Assembly: GCA_937914895.1 (NCBI GenBank)
Contig: CALGIL010000114.1
Coordinates: 1 to 15,252, forward strand
Direction of reading: 5' to 3'
Length of the DNA stretch: 15,252 nucleotides
DNA from: an uncultured Angelakisella sp.
GTDB lineage: Bacteria; Bacillota; Clostridia; Oscillospirales; Ruminococcaceae
Position numbers and translations under genes: made by a program. Each line of letters opens with the position of its first letter. Within the stretch, counting starts at the first letter, position 1. Shown in pieces: positions 1 to 7,700 of this stretch. Under the pieces are notes generated by a model, which had not been told where the DNA came from, did not search any database, and worked only from the letters and a program-made list of their open reading frames with translations.

Positions 1-1911
<1,911 letters not shown>

Positions 1912-1918
1912 CTAAAAT

Positions 1919-1947
1919 AGTATAGCAGAAACTGGGACCCTTTACAA
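1919..1947 (-). promoter_or_regulatory. Vegetative promoter of ligA
   Basis: On the minus strand a TTGTAA -35 box (1942-1947) and a TATACT -10 box (1919-1924) are separated by exactly 17 bp. A TG dinucleotide at the extended -10 position precedes TATACT. The expected start is about 25 nt before the ligA ATG, a normal leader length. This suggests ligA is transcribed independently of yunB. Confidence 0.75.
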
Positions 1948-2039
1948 TTATTTCTGCCCCGAAAGGCCGGAATCCTGCATGACCATAGGCGCTTTGTCCC
2001 AAAAGGTCCAAATTCTGTGCGGACCCATGCCCCAAAAAC

Positions 2040-2774
2040 CTAAAAATCCCGGCTGCGGTACTCGTTTTGCACAAGGCCCCGCTCGGCGCCGTAATCCTGG
2101 ATCAGGCCCACCAGGGGCTGGGTGCCGTCCCCCACCAGGGTGTAGGCCTCGGGCACCAGCCCCACAATGACCGTCTCGGCCAGAATGACGTCCTGGTCCA
2201 CGGTGGCGTCCACGCTGTATCCGGGGATGATGGCGCTTAGGGTGATGCGCACCGTCATAATGATGGAGTGGCGCACCTGGTTGATGCCGGCGGACTCAAA
2301 GCGGTTGCGGATGCCCGTCTCCACAAAGCCGGCGGGCACCAGGCGGATTTCCACCGCGGGCCCCCGCCCCGAAAAAAACTGTCCCCCAATGAGGGAGCCT
2401 AAGGGCACCTCCGCCGGCCGGCTGGTAAAGTCCACCACCGAGCGGACCAGCTGGGCGGTGATGTCCGACTGCAAAAGGTTCATGGAAACCATATCGGTGG
2501 TCAGGGCCGACACCTCCCCCGCCTCGCTGTATGTCAGGTGCACCAGGTTTTCGTACTGCAGCCTTTTTTCTGCCAGCACCGTGGTAACGGCGTCGTTGAC
2601 CGCCGCCGTGGCATAGGTTTTTGCGTGGGCGGCAATAACCGTCTTAATGATGGGGCGCAGCTGGACGTCCGCCATCACCATCACCGCCGCCACGGGGAGG
2701 AAAAAAAATGCCAGTCTGCGATAAAACCGTCCTTTTTTGCGATTTTTCTTAATGACCAACCACAATCCCCCCAT
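2040..2774 (-). CDS. yunB: Sporulation protein YunB
   Basis: This is a 244-residue protein of the YunB family, which is made in the mother cell under SigE in Bacillus and is needed for normal spores; its biochemical role is unknown. A basic N-terminus (KKNRKKGRFYRR) is followed by one membrane segment at about residues 22-37. The conserved PLGSLIGG (124-131) and AGINQVRH (162-169) motifs are present. Length matches the family (about 250). The ATG at 2774 follows an AGGGG stretch only 4 nt upstream. TTG codons 4 and 6 are alternatives preceded by a G-rich run. A 152-bp spacer with the ligA promoter follows. The short GGTCC/GGACC plus TTTT just after the stop is a weak terminator at best. Confidence 0.9.
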   Translation of the reverse strand: MGGLWLVIKKNRKKGRFYRRLAFFFLPVAAVMVMADVQLRPIIKTVIAAHAKTYATAAVNDAVTTVLAEKRLQYENLVHLTYSEAGEVSALTTDMVSMNLLQSDITAQLVRSVVDFTSRPAEVPLGSLIGGQFFSGRGPAVEIRLVPAGFVETGIRNRFESAGINQVRHSIIMTVRITLSAIIPGYSVDATVDQDVILAETVIVGLVPEAYTLVGDGTQPLVGLIQDYGAERGLVQNEYRSRDF

Positions 2775-2828
2775 TCTGCCCCTATCATACTATATTCAGG
2801 CCTGCGCGATTCGTTCTGGTTTGGACAG

Positions 2829-2869
2829 AAAAAACACCCCCTCATAGGATGAAAGGGGCGGTGTTTTTT
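2829..2869. terminator. Bidirectional terminator-like hairpin between divergent yunB and ferritin-like gene
   Basis: The arms 2829-2838 and 2860-2869 pair over 10 bp and begin or end with six A or six T. A further 3-4 pairs (2839-2842 with 2855-2858) form after a single bulged C at 2859. On either strand this is a GC stem ending in a U run. It sits between two divergent start codons, where a terminator is not expected, so it may work in a leader. Confidence 0.6.
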
Positions 2870-2897
2870 GTACGGAACCGCGAAATGAGGTGGAATT

Positions 2898-3386
2898 GTG
2901 GACTGCAAAAATACGGGCGGCCGCGGCCGGCCCGACAGACAGCGGCAGCTGCTGCAGGAGCTGTACGCCGGTCCCCGGGGGGAGCTGACCTCCATGCTGC
3001 AATACCTGTACCAAAGCTGCGTGCTGGCCCCCGTGGACCCGGAGCTTGCCCGGGCCATGGATGCCATGGCCAAGGTGGAGGCGCACCATTTGGAGATTTT
3101 GGGGGCGCTGATCGCCCTTAGGGACGGCACCCCTTCCTACGGCACCCCCGCCGGCTGGTGGAGCGGACAAAGCGTCTATTATGGCCGGGCTCCCTGCCGG
3201 ATGCTGCTGGAGGACCTGCGGCGCAAGGTGGAATCGACCTCCGCCTGCCTCCGTGCCGCCGGCCAGATGGAGGACCCGGAGACGGCCCGGATTCTGCGGC
3301 GCATGGCCGGGGACGAGGCGGCCCAGGGGGAGCTGCTGCGGACCCTGATTGCCCGGCGGCAGTGCCGGAGAGAGGGCAGAAATTAG
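2898..3386 (+). CDS. Ferritin-like (rubrerythrin-type) di-iron fold protein
   Basis: This 162-residue, mainly helical protein resembles the ferritin-like proteins of Clostridia. The recognisable parts are ELTSMLQYLYQS in helix 1 (Glu29), MAKVEAHHLEILG in helix 2 (Glu61, His64), and a third and fourth helix with Glu112 and DEAAQ (Glu140). Family members bind two iron or manganese ions and are linked to oxidative stress or spores. The last ligand, normally His in an ExxH motif, is Gln143 here, so metal binding may be altered. The GTG start at 2898 is chosen because a TGAGGTGG ribosome site lies 4 nt upstream and the helix motifs follow at normal spacing. It is the only plus-strand gene in the window and its function is unproven. 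Confidence 0.8.
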   Translation: MDCKNTGGRGRPDRQRQLLQELYAGPRGELTSMLQYLYQSCVLAPVDPELARAMDAMAKVEAHHLEILGALIALRDGTPSYGTPAGWWSGQSVYYGRAPCRMLLEDLRRKVESTSACLRAAGQMEDPETARILRRMAGDEAAQGELLRTLIARRQCRREGRN

Positions 3387-3387
3387 A

Positions 3388-3445
3388 GGGCAGAAGTCAG
3401 AAACGAGGGGGAGAAATACGCCCGCCCGGCTTCTGATTTCTGCCC
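3388..3445. terminator. Long inverted repeat between convergent genes
   Basis: A 15-bp stem forms between 3388-3402 and 3431-3445 with one G-U pair and a 28-nt G/C-rich loop. It lies 2 bp past the stop of the ferritin-like gene and 22 bp past that of the VOC gene, where a shared terminator is expected. U runs are weak on both strands (TTTT at 3451-3454 on plus), so it could instead be an mRNA-protecting or repetitive hairpin. Confidence 0.5.
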
Positions 3446-3466
3446 CCGCCTTTTCAGCGGATGCTT

Positions 3467-3820
3467 TTACTGCCGCAGCAGCTGGATCTGATAGCCGTCG
3501 GGGTCGGTGACAAAGTAAAAGGTGGTCTGGGGGTTGGGCGAAATAGGTCCTGTAACGGGGGCGTCGGTCCGCTCCCGGATGGCGGCCATAAAGCCCTCCA
3601 GGTCCGGCACCCCAAAGCCGAAGGAGATGCCCTTGCCCGCGCCGGGGACGACGGCCCCCTCCTCAATCAGCTCCACCATGGGGCCTCCCTCCCGCCCCAA
3701 AAAGATGATGCGGTGGTCCCCCTCAATCCTCCGGCCAATGGGCAGTCCCAGCACCTCGTGATAAAACCCAAGGCTCCGTTCCAAATTACCCACGTGCAGC
3801 GATACCCAGCGAAATTCCAT
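3467..3820 (-). CDS. VOC-superfamily (glyoxalase-fold) protein
   Basis: The 117-residue protein has the paired beta-alpha-beta-beta-beta layout of glyoxalase I and bleomycin-resistance-type proteins. The first half carries HVGNLERSLGFYHEVLG and the second ends in DPDGYQIQLL. Of the four metal ligands of glyoxalase I, His9 and Glu50 are visible. The third position holds no His (GISFGFGV) and the fourth is Gln113 instead of Glu. Methylglyoxal detoxification should therefore not be assumed; substrate binding or a different chemistry is possible. The ATG at 3820 is preceded by AAGGAGAGG lying inside the end of the methyltransferase gene, only 3 bp upstream. The two are co-transcribed and probably translationally coupled. 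Confidence 0.85.
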   Translation of the reverse strand: MEFRWVSLHVGNLERSLGFYHEVLGLPIGRRIEGDHRIIFLGREGGPMVELIEEGAVVPGAGKGISFGFGVPDLEGFMAAIRERTDAPVTGPISPNPQTTFYFVTDPDGYQIQLLRQ

Positions 3821-3823
3821 AGC

Positions 3824-4972
3824 CTACCCTCTCCTTTCCTTCGGCCTCTGGGGCAAATACATATACAGCTGGCATTTGACCATGCCGTTATACAGCTTGC
3901 GGCGTTTGTCCGCCCTGCGGCCAAACTGCTCCTCAAAATCCTCCAGGGCGCTGATGATATAGTATCCCACGTGGTCCGAGGGCTGAAATACCCGGCCCAT
4001 GGTGCGGTTTAATTCCTGGGCCTCCCCCACCGACAGCATCCGGTCGCCGTAGGGGGGATTGCAGACCACAATGGCCTTTTCCTCCGGCACCTTAAAATCC
4101 CGGATGTCCGCCGCGCAGGCCGTTATAAGCTGGCCCACCTGGGCCTTTTTGGCGTTGGACAGGCTCAGCTCCACCGCCTCGGGGCTCAGGTCGCTGCCCA
4201 TGCCCCGAAAGGACACCTCCTCCCCGGTGCGCACCAGGGACAGGGCCCGCTCCCGCTCCTGCCGCCAAATCTCTCCGGGAAGCTGGTCCCAGCGCTCGGC
4301 GGCAAAGCGGCGGTACAGCCCCGGCGCCACGTTTTTCGCCTTGTAGGCCGCTTCGATGAGAAAGGTGCCGCTGCCGCAGAAGGGGTCGTACAGCTGGGTG
4401 TCGGGGAAGATGCGGGCCAGGTCCAAAATACCGGCGGCCAGGGTCTCCTTAATGGGGGCCAGATTGGACATCTGGCGGTAGCCCCGCTTATGAAGTCCCG
4501 GCCCCGAGGTGTCCAGCATCACCGTCACCTGGTCCTTTAAAATGGAAAACTGCAGCTGATGGGTGGGGCCGCTCTCCTCAAACCAGGAGATGCCGTAGGC
4601 CCCCTCCAGCCGCCGGACCGCCGCCTTTTTGATGATGGACTGGCAGTCCGGGATGCTGTGCAGCTGGGAACTGAGGGACCAGCCCTTGACCGGAAAGGCG
4701 TCCTTTTTGCCGATGTATTCCTCCAGGGGCAGGGCGGCCACCCCGTCAAACAGCTGGGTGAAGGAGGTGGCCCGAAAGGTCCCCAGCAGGATCTGAACCC
4801 GCTCGGCGGTGCGCAGCCACAGGTTAGCCCGGGCCAGCATCTCCGGCCCGCCGGAAAAATCCACCCGGCCGTCAGACGCGGCAATCTTCCGGGCGTCCAT
4901 TCGCTTCAGCTCCCCCGCCAGGACGCTTTCCAGTCCAAAGGCGCAGGGGCAGGTCAGTCGCAGCTCGTTCAT
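3824..4972 (-). CDS. THUMP-domain class I SAM-dependent RNA methyltransferase (RlmL/YpsC type)
   Basis: This 382-residue protein belongs to COG0116, which includes Bacillus YpsC and the N-terminal half of Escherichia coli RlmKL (m2G2445 of 23S rRNA). An RNA-binding THUMP region covers about residues 45-155. It is followed by GLHKRGYR (159-166), the SAM-binding DPFCGSG motif (196-202) and the catalytic NPPYG motif (305-309), typical of N2-guanine methylation. The target is inferred to be large-subunit rRNA but cannot be fixed from sequence. The ATG at 4972 has GAGGAAAG upstream. A terminator-like hairpin ends 18 nt before this start, so no promoter fits between them. The VOC gene follows 3 bp downstream. 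Confidence 0.92.
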   Translation of the reverse strand: MNELRLTCPCAFGLESVLAGELKRMDARKIAASDGRVDFSGGPEMLARANLWLRTAERVQILLGTFRATSFTQLFDGVAALPLEEYIGKKDAFPVKGWSLSSQLHSIPDCQSIIKKAAVRRLEGAYGISWFEESGPTHQLQFSILKDQVTVMLDTSGPGLHKRGYRQMSNLAPIKETLAAGILDLARIFPDTQLYDPFCGSGTFLIEAAYKAKNVAPGLYRRFAAERWDQLPGEIWRQERERALSLVRTGEEVSFRGMGSDLSPEAVELSLSNAKKAQVGQLITACAADIRDFKVPEEKAIVVCNPPYGDRMLSVGEAQELNRTMGRVFQPSDHVGYYIISALEDFEEQFGRRADKRRKLYNGMVKCQLYMYLPQRPKERRG

Positions 4973-4990
4973 GCTTTCCTCGCTTTTCTG

Positions 4991-5019
4991 TAAAAGAGAG
5001 GGCGGCGCCAGCCGCCCTC
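4991..5019 (-). terminator. Rho-independent terminator after hpf
   Basis: A perfect 9-bp stem (4998-5006 with 5011-5019) with a 4-nt loop is followed on the minus strand by TCTTTTA. It lies 66 bp past the hpf stop and only 18 nt before the methyltransferase start codon. It could therefore end hpf messages and also act as a leader attenuator for the next gene. Confidence 0.7.
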
Positions 5020-5084
5020 CCCCAGGTTTTTTGTTTCTCCGCTTTGGCGTGTCCTGTTATGGACCGCCCCGTTCAGGCTCTATC

Positions 5085-5618
5085 TCAATGTACGACGGGC
5101 TCCAGCAGGCCGTAGTTGCCGTCCCTGCGGCGGTACACCACGTTAATATCCCCCGTCTCCCCTTCCCGGAACAGAAAGAAGGAATGGCCCAGCAGGTTCA
5201 TCTGCAAAATGGCCTCCTCCACATCCATGACCTCCACCGGGAATTTTTTGGTTTTGACCAAAACGTCGGTCTCGTCGTCGGCGGGTTCATCCGGCAGGGC
5301 GGCAAAGGGGGCCGCGGCGCCCTTATATCGTTTTTGCAGGCGGGTCTTGTTGCGGACGATCTGGCCATGGAGCACATCCGCCACCATATCCAGGGAGGTC
5401 TGCCGGTCCTCGCTGGTTTTTTCCGCCCGGAAGAACATGCCCCGGGATTTGATGGTGACCTCCACGGTCTCCTCCCCGTTGTCGTTGGTCACAATGACGG
5501 TGACAAGGGGGTCGTCGTCAAAGAATTTCTCCAGCTTTTTCAGCTTCTTTTCCACCAGCTCCTTAAAGGGATCCCGGACGGTGGTTTTCTTGCCCACATA
5601 ACTGATCTGCATCATCAT
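5085..5618 (-). CDS. hpf: Ribosome hibernation promoting factor, long form
   Basis: Long HPF binds the 30S decoding region in slow-growing or stressed cells. Its C-terminal domain dimerises to join two 70S ribosomes into inactive 100S particles. The 177-residue protein has the N-terminal S30AE domain (about 1-100, with MQISYVGK and the lysine-rich helix LVEKKLKKLEKFF). A charged linker follows, then the conserved C-terminal domain (about 124-175), recognised by MDVEEAILQMNLLGHSFF and INVVYRRRDGNYGL. This is the usual length for Firmicutes. Three ATGs stand in a row; the first (5618) is best spaced from AAGGAGTGG. The gene has its own promoter and a palindrome near the start point, fitting stress control, and a terminator downstream. 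Confidence 0.96.
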   Translation of the reverse strand: MMMQISYVGKKTTVRDPFKELVEKKLKKLEKFFDDDPLVTVIVTNDNGEETVEVTIKSRGMFFRAEKTSEDRQTSLDMVADVLHGQIVRNKTRLQKRYKGAAAPFAALPDEPADDETDVLVKTKKFPVEVMDVEEAILQMNLLGHSFFLFREGETGDINVVYRRRDGNYGLLEPVVH

Positions 5619-5660
5619 TTTCCACTCCTTATCCGATTATTTGCTGTGTTGAGGAGCTGA

Positions 5661-5677
5661 TTGGCAAGTCCTGCCAA
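5661..5677. promoter_or_regulatory. Palindrome at the hpf transcription start, possible operator or leader hairpin
   Basis: The perfect inverted repeat TTGGCA-N5-TGCCAA lies about 10-27 bp downstream of the hpf -10 box, just past the expected start point. It could be a repressor site or a 6-bp hairpin at the 5' end of the mRNA. I do not recognise a specific regulator. Confidence 0.45.
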
Positions 5678-5687
5678 CCTTACTATT

Positions 5688-5715
5688 ATGATACCACAGA
5701 TGGGGGCGAAATCAA
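5688..5715 (-). promoter_or_regulatory. Promoter of hpf
   Basis: On the minus strand a TTGATT -35 box (5710-5715) and a TATCAT -10 box (5688-5693) are 16 bp apart. A TG lies at the extended -10 position. The predicted start near 5681 gives a leader of about 60 nt. Confidence 0.6.
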
Positions 5716-5769
5716 TCTTCGGAATAAAATTTCACAGAAAAGTACCAGTCTATTCACGGCCTGTCCCCC

Positions 5770-6918
5770 TTAGAACAGCCGCTGTCCCCCCAGCACCAGA
5801 TGCCGGGGCTTTACCAGCAGCCCCAGGGGGGACTGGTCAAAGACCAGGATGTCGGCGTCCATCCCCGGCGCAATGGCCCCCACCCGGTCCTGGATGCCCG
5901 CCGCCCGGGCCGCGTTGATGGTAATGGCCTCCAGGGCCTGGGGCAGCTCCATGCCGTGCTGGGCGCAGACGGCGGCGCAGGTGGACAGCAGCTCCACCGG
6001 CAGTTCGGGGGCGTCGGTGCAGATGGACACCCGGACCCCCGCCTCCATCAGCCGGGCGGCGTTGTACCGCTCCATATTGCGCAGCTCCGGCTTGGACCGG
6101 GTAGTCAGGACGGGGCCGCAGACCACCGGCAGGCCGGCTTCGGCAATGACGTCGGCAATCAGGTACCCCTCGGTGCCGTGGATGATCACCGCGTCCAGCC
6201 CAAACTCCCTGGACAGGCGGATGGCGGTGCAGATGTCGTCGGCGCGGTGGGCGTGAAAGTGGGCCTTAATCTCCCCTTTCAGGACGGGGATAAGGGCCTC
6301 GCATTTGCTGTCAAAGTCCGGGAGATCGGCGTCCTCGTCGGTTTTTGCCCGCTCTAAATCCTCCATGTACCGCTGGGCCTTGGCCAGCTGGTCCCGGATG
6401 ACCGAGGCAATGGCCATGCGGGTGGCGGGCTGCTGGGATTTTCCGTTGTACACCGTCTTGGGGTTTTCGCCCAGGGCAAACTTCATGGCGCAGGGGGCCC
6501 GCAGGGCCATGCGGTCGATGACCCTGCCGTGGGTCTTCATGGCCAAAAACTGCCCGGCCACGGGGTTGGCGCTGCCCGGCCCGGTCAGCACCGTGGTAAC
6601 GCCGAAGCTTAGGGCGTCGCCAAAGGCCCGGTCCAGGGGGTTGACGGCGTCCAGGCCCCGCAGGTGGGGGGTGCTGGGGTCCGTCTCCTCGTTGCCGTCG
6701 TCCCCCTCAAAGCTGAGGCCCTCCTCCCACATGCCAATGTGGCAGTGGGCGTCAATAAAGCCGGGGGTGACCATGCAGCCCCGGGCGTCCAGAACCTCCT
6801 CCGGGCCGGTATAGGTCCCCCCGGCCACCTCCGTAATCTTGTCCCCCCGCACCCGGATGTAGCCCTCCCGGATGACGCCGGACAGGCTGGTGTAAATGGT
6901 TCCCCCCTGAATGATCAT
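5770..6918 (-). CDS. Metal-dependent amidohydrolase, imidazolonepropionase-like, substrate unknown
   Basis: This 382-residue protein of the amidohydrolase superfamily (COG1228-like) should be cytoplasmic and hydrolyse a C-N bond in a cyclic or amide substrate. The metal-site signatures are visible in order: PGFIDAHCH (His58, His60), HFHAHRADD (His222, His224), IIHGTEGY (His247) and CTDAPELP (Asp302). The ends form the usual small beta-sandwich. The frame is open to an upstream start at 7065, but the extra 49 residues come from the palindromic spacer. The ATG at 6918 has a strong GGAGGAATCCT site and begins the normal domain (MIIQGGTIYT). A terminator-like hairpin ends 22 nt before this start. 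No pathway genes flank it, so the substrate cannot be inferred. Confidence 0.9.
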   Translation of the reverse strand: MIIQGGTIYTSLSGVIREGYIRVRGDKITEVAGGTYTGPEEVLDARGCMVTPGFIDAHCHIGMWEEGLSFEGDDGNEETDPSTPHLRGLDAVNPLDRAFGDALSFGVTTVLTGPGSANPVAGQFLAMKTHGRVIDRMALRAPCAMKFALGENPKTVYNGKSQQPATRMAIASVIRDQLAKAQRYMEDLERAKTDEDADLPDFDSKCEALIPVLKGEIKAHFHAHRADDICTAIRLSREFGLDAVIIHGTEGYLIADVIAEAGLPVVCGPVLTTRSKPELRNMERYNAARLMEAGVRVSICTDAPELPVELLSTCAAVCAQHGMELPQALEAITINAARAAGIQDRVGAIAPGMDADILVFDQSPLGLLVKPRHLVLGGQRLF

Positions 6919-6940
6919 AGGATTCCTCCGTTTTGTTATT

Positions 6941-6970
6941 AAAAAGAAAGGGGCCGAATCCCTTCGGCCC
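6941..6970 (-). terminator. Terminator-like hairpin with T tract, just before the amidohydrolase
   Basis: An 8-bp GGGCCGAA/TTCGGCCC stem (6951-6958 with 6963-6970) with a 4-nt loop is followed on the minus strand by CTTTCTTTTT. It is the best terminator for yabR but lies about 240 bp past the yabR stop. A second copy of the hairpin without the T tract lies next to yabR. Confidence 0.7.
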
Positions 6971-6972
6971 TT
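6954..6972. repeat. 19-bp direct repeat, left copy
   Basis: The sequence CCGAATCCCTTCGGCCCTT occurs here and identically at 7180-7198. Each copy contains the hairpin core CCGAA-TCCC-TTCGG. This copy keeps the T tract of a terminator. Confidence 0.8.
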
Positions 6973-7097
6973 CAGGCTGTCGAAAAAGCGATTACGCCAG
7001 ATAACGCACCGGGGGAAAAGTGTGAAAGGGGGGCGGCCAGCCCCCACTTTCGCGTTGAGGCGCACACAGTGCGCCGGATGGTCCGCCCACAGGCGAT

Positions 7098-7120
7098 AAA
7101 ACGGGCATACTGCCCGTTTT
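7098..7120. terminator. Perfect 10-bp hairpin, possible bidirectional terminator
   Basis: AAAACGGGCA (7098-7107) pairs perfectly with TGCCCGTTTT (7111-7120) around a 3-nt loop. The U tract is only four bases and is part of the stem, so termination would be weak to moderate. It is part of the hairpin cluster downstream of yabR. Confidence 0.45.
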
Positions 7121-7121
7121 G

Positions 7122-7176
7122 CTCGGCTTGGCGTAAAAGTCCTCCGCTGTGCTTCGGCCTTTTACGCCAAGCTGAG
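7122..7176. repeat. Large 18-bp stem-loop
   Basis: Arms 7122-7139 and 7159-7176 are complementary at 17 of 18 positions (14 consecutive in GCTTGGCGTAAAAG), with a 19-nt loop. There is no T tract outside the stem, so this is more like a repetitive extragenic palindrome than a simple terminator. Confidence 0.7.
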
Positions 7177-7179
7177 GGA

Positions 7180-7198
7180 CCGAATCCCTTCGGCCCTT
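7180..7198. repeat. 19-bp direct repeat, right copy
   Basis: Identical to 6954-6972. It lies 10 bp past the yabR stop codon. On the minus strand the hairpin is not followed by T residues, unlike the left copy. Confidence 0.8.
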
Positions 7199-7208
7199 TT
7201 GCCCGCGT

Positions 7209-7670
7209 TTATCGCCCTTTGGAGCGGCGGTTATAGCTGCCCCGCCGGGTGTCCAGGGTTCGCTTGAGGTCGCTCATGCGGTCGTCGCTGGATTTTTTAT
7301 AACGGTTCATCATATCCTCAAAGCTGTCCCCCGTGCTGGGGATGGCCGCCGGCTTATTGTAGGAACGCGGCGCGGCGCTCCGGTTTTGGGGCCGCGGCGG
7401 CCGGGCCGGCCGGGCTTCCTCCTGGGCGGGCGCCAGCTCCATAGTCTCTTTAACGGACAGGCTGACTTTATTTTCGGGGTTGATGCCGATGACCTTGACC
7501 TTTACCTCGTCGCCCACCTTAAGGTAGTTGGCAATGTCCTTGACGTATGTATTGGCCACCTCGGAAATATGGATCATCCCCGAGCCGCCCCCCGCCAAAT
7601 CGACAAACGCCCCATAACTGGTCACCTTGGCGACCTTGCCGTCCAAAATTGCTCCAACCGTAACCTGCAT
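7209..7670 (-). CDS. yabR: S1-domain RNA-binding protein YabR
   Basis: This 153-residue protein has one S1 RNA-binding domain (about 1-75), shown by VGAILDGKVAKVTSYGAFVDL and GMIHISEV. A proline/arginine-rich linker follows, then a charged tail with SFEDMMNRYKKSSDDRMSDL and a basic end. Single-S1 proteins of this type (YabR, general stress protein 13) bind RNA and associate with ribosomes; the exact role is unknown. Its place directly after the divIC part matches the Bacillus divIC-yabR order, which supports the name. The ATG at 7670 has only a modest AGG-containing site, and the gap to the previous stop is 30 nt. The gene that follows yabR in Bacillus (spoIIE) is absent, because synteny ends here. 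Confidence 0.88.
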   Translation of the reverse strand: MQVTVGAILDGKVAKVTSYGAFVDLAGGGSGMIHISEVANTYVKDIANYLKVGDEVKVKVIGINPENKVSLSVKETMELAPAQEEARPARPPRPQNRSAAPRSYNKPAAIPSTGDSFEDMMNRYKKSSDDRMSDLKRTLDTRRGSYNRRSKGR

Positions 7671-7700
7671 TCTCTAAACCTAATCCTTCCTCAATGATGA

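Larger units (their letters stand above)
6951..7198. repeat. Palindrome-rich intergenic element between yabR and the amidohydrolase
   Basis: This spacer holds no convincing gene. It is packed with hairpins: 7024-7051 (11 bp with one bulge), 7059-7075 (7 bp, 3-nt loop), 7098-7120 and 7122-7176. It is bounded by 19-bp direct repeats. TTACGCCA at 6992-6999 is also complementary to TGGCGTAA in the largest hairpin, so alternative folds exist. It looks like a small non-coding repetitive element (REP/MITE-like) or a structured RNA. No transposase is present. Confidence 0.55.

Noticed and set aside
5727..5743. CodY-like box upstream of hpf
   Set aside because: It looks similar to AATTTTC-W-GAAAATT at first, but two extra bases in the centre destroy the symmetry.
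6919..7065. 49-residue N-terminal extension of the amidohydrolase
   Set aside because: It runs through the terminator and palindromic element and has no family match. The downstream ATG has a far better ribosome site.
6911..7099. 62-codon plus-strand frame in the palindromic spacer
   Set aside because: It is formed by the repeat hairpins and lacks a ribosome site and any domain.
6951..7198. CRISPR array or phage attachment site
   Set aside because: The hairpins differ from each other, there are no regular repeats and spacers, and no cas, integrase or phage gene is nearby.
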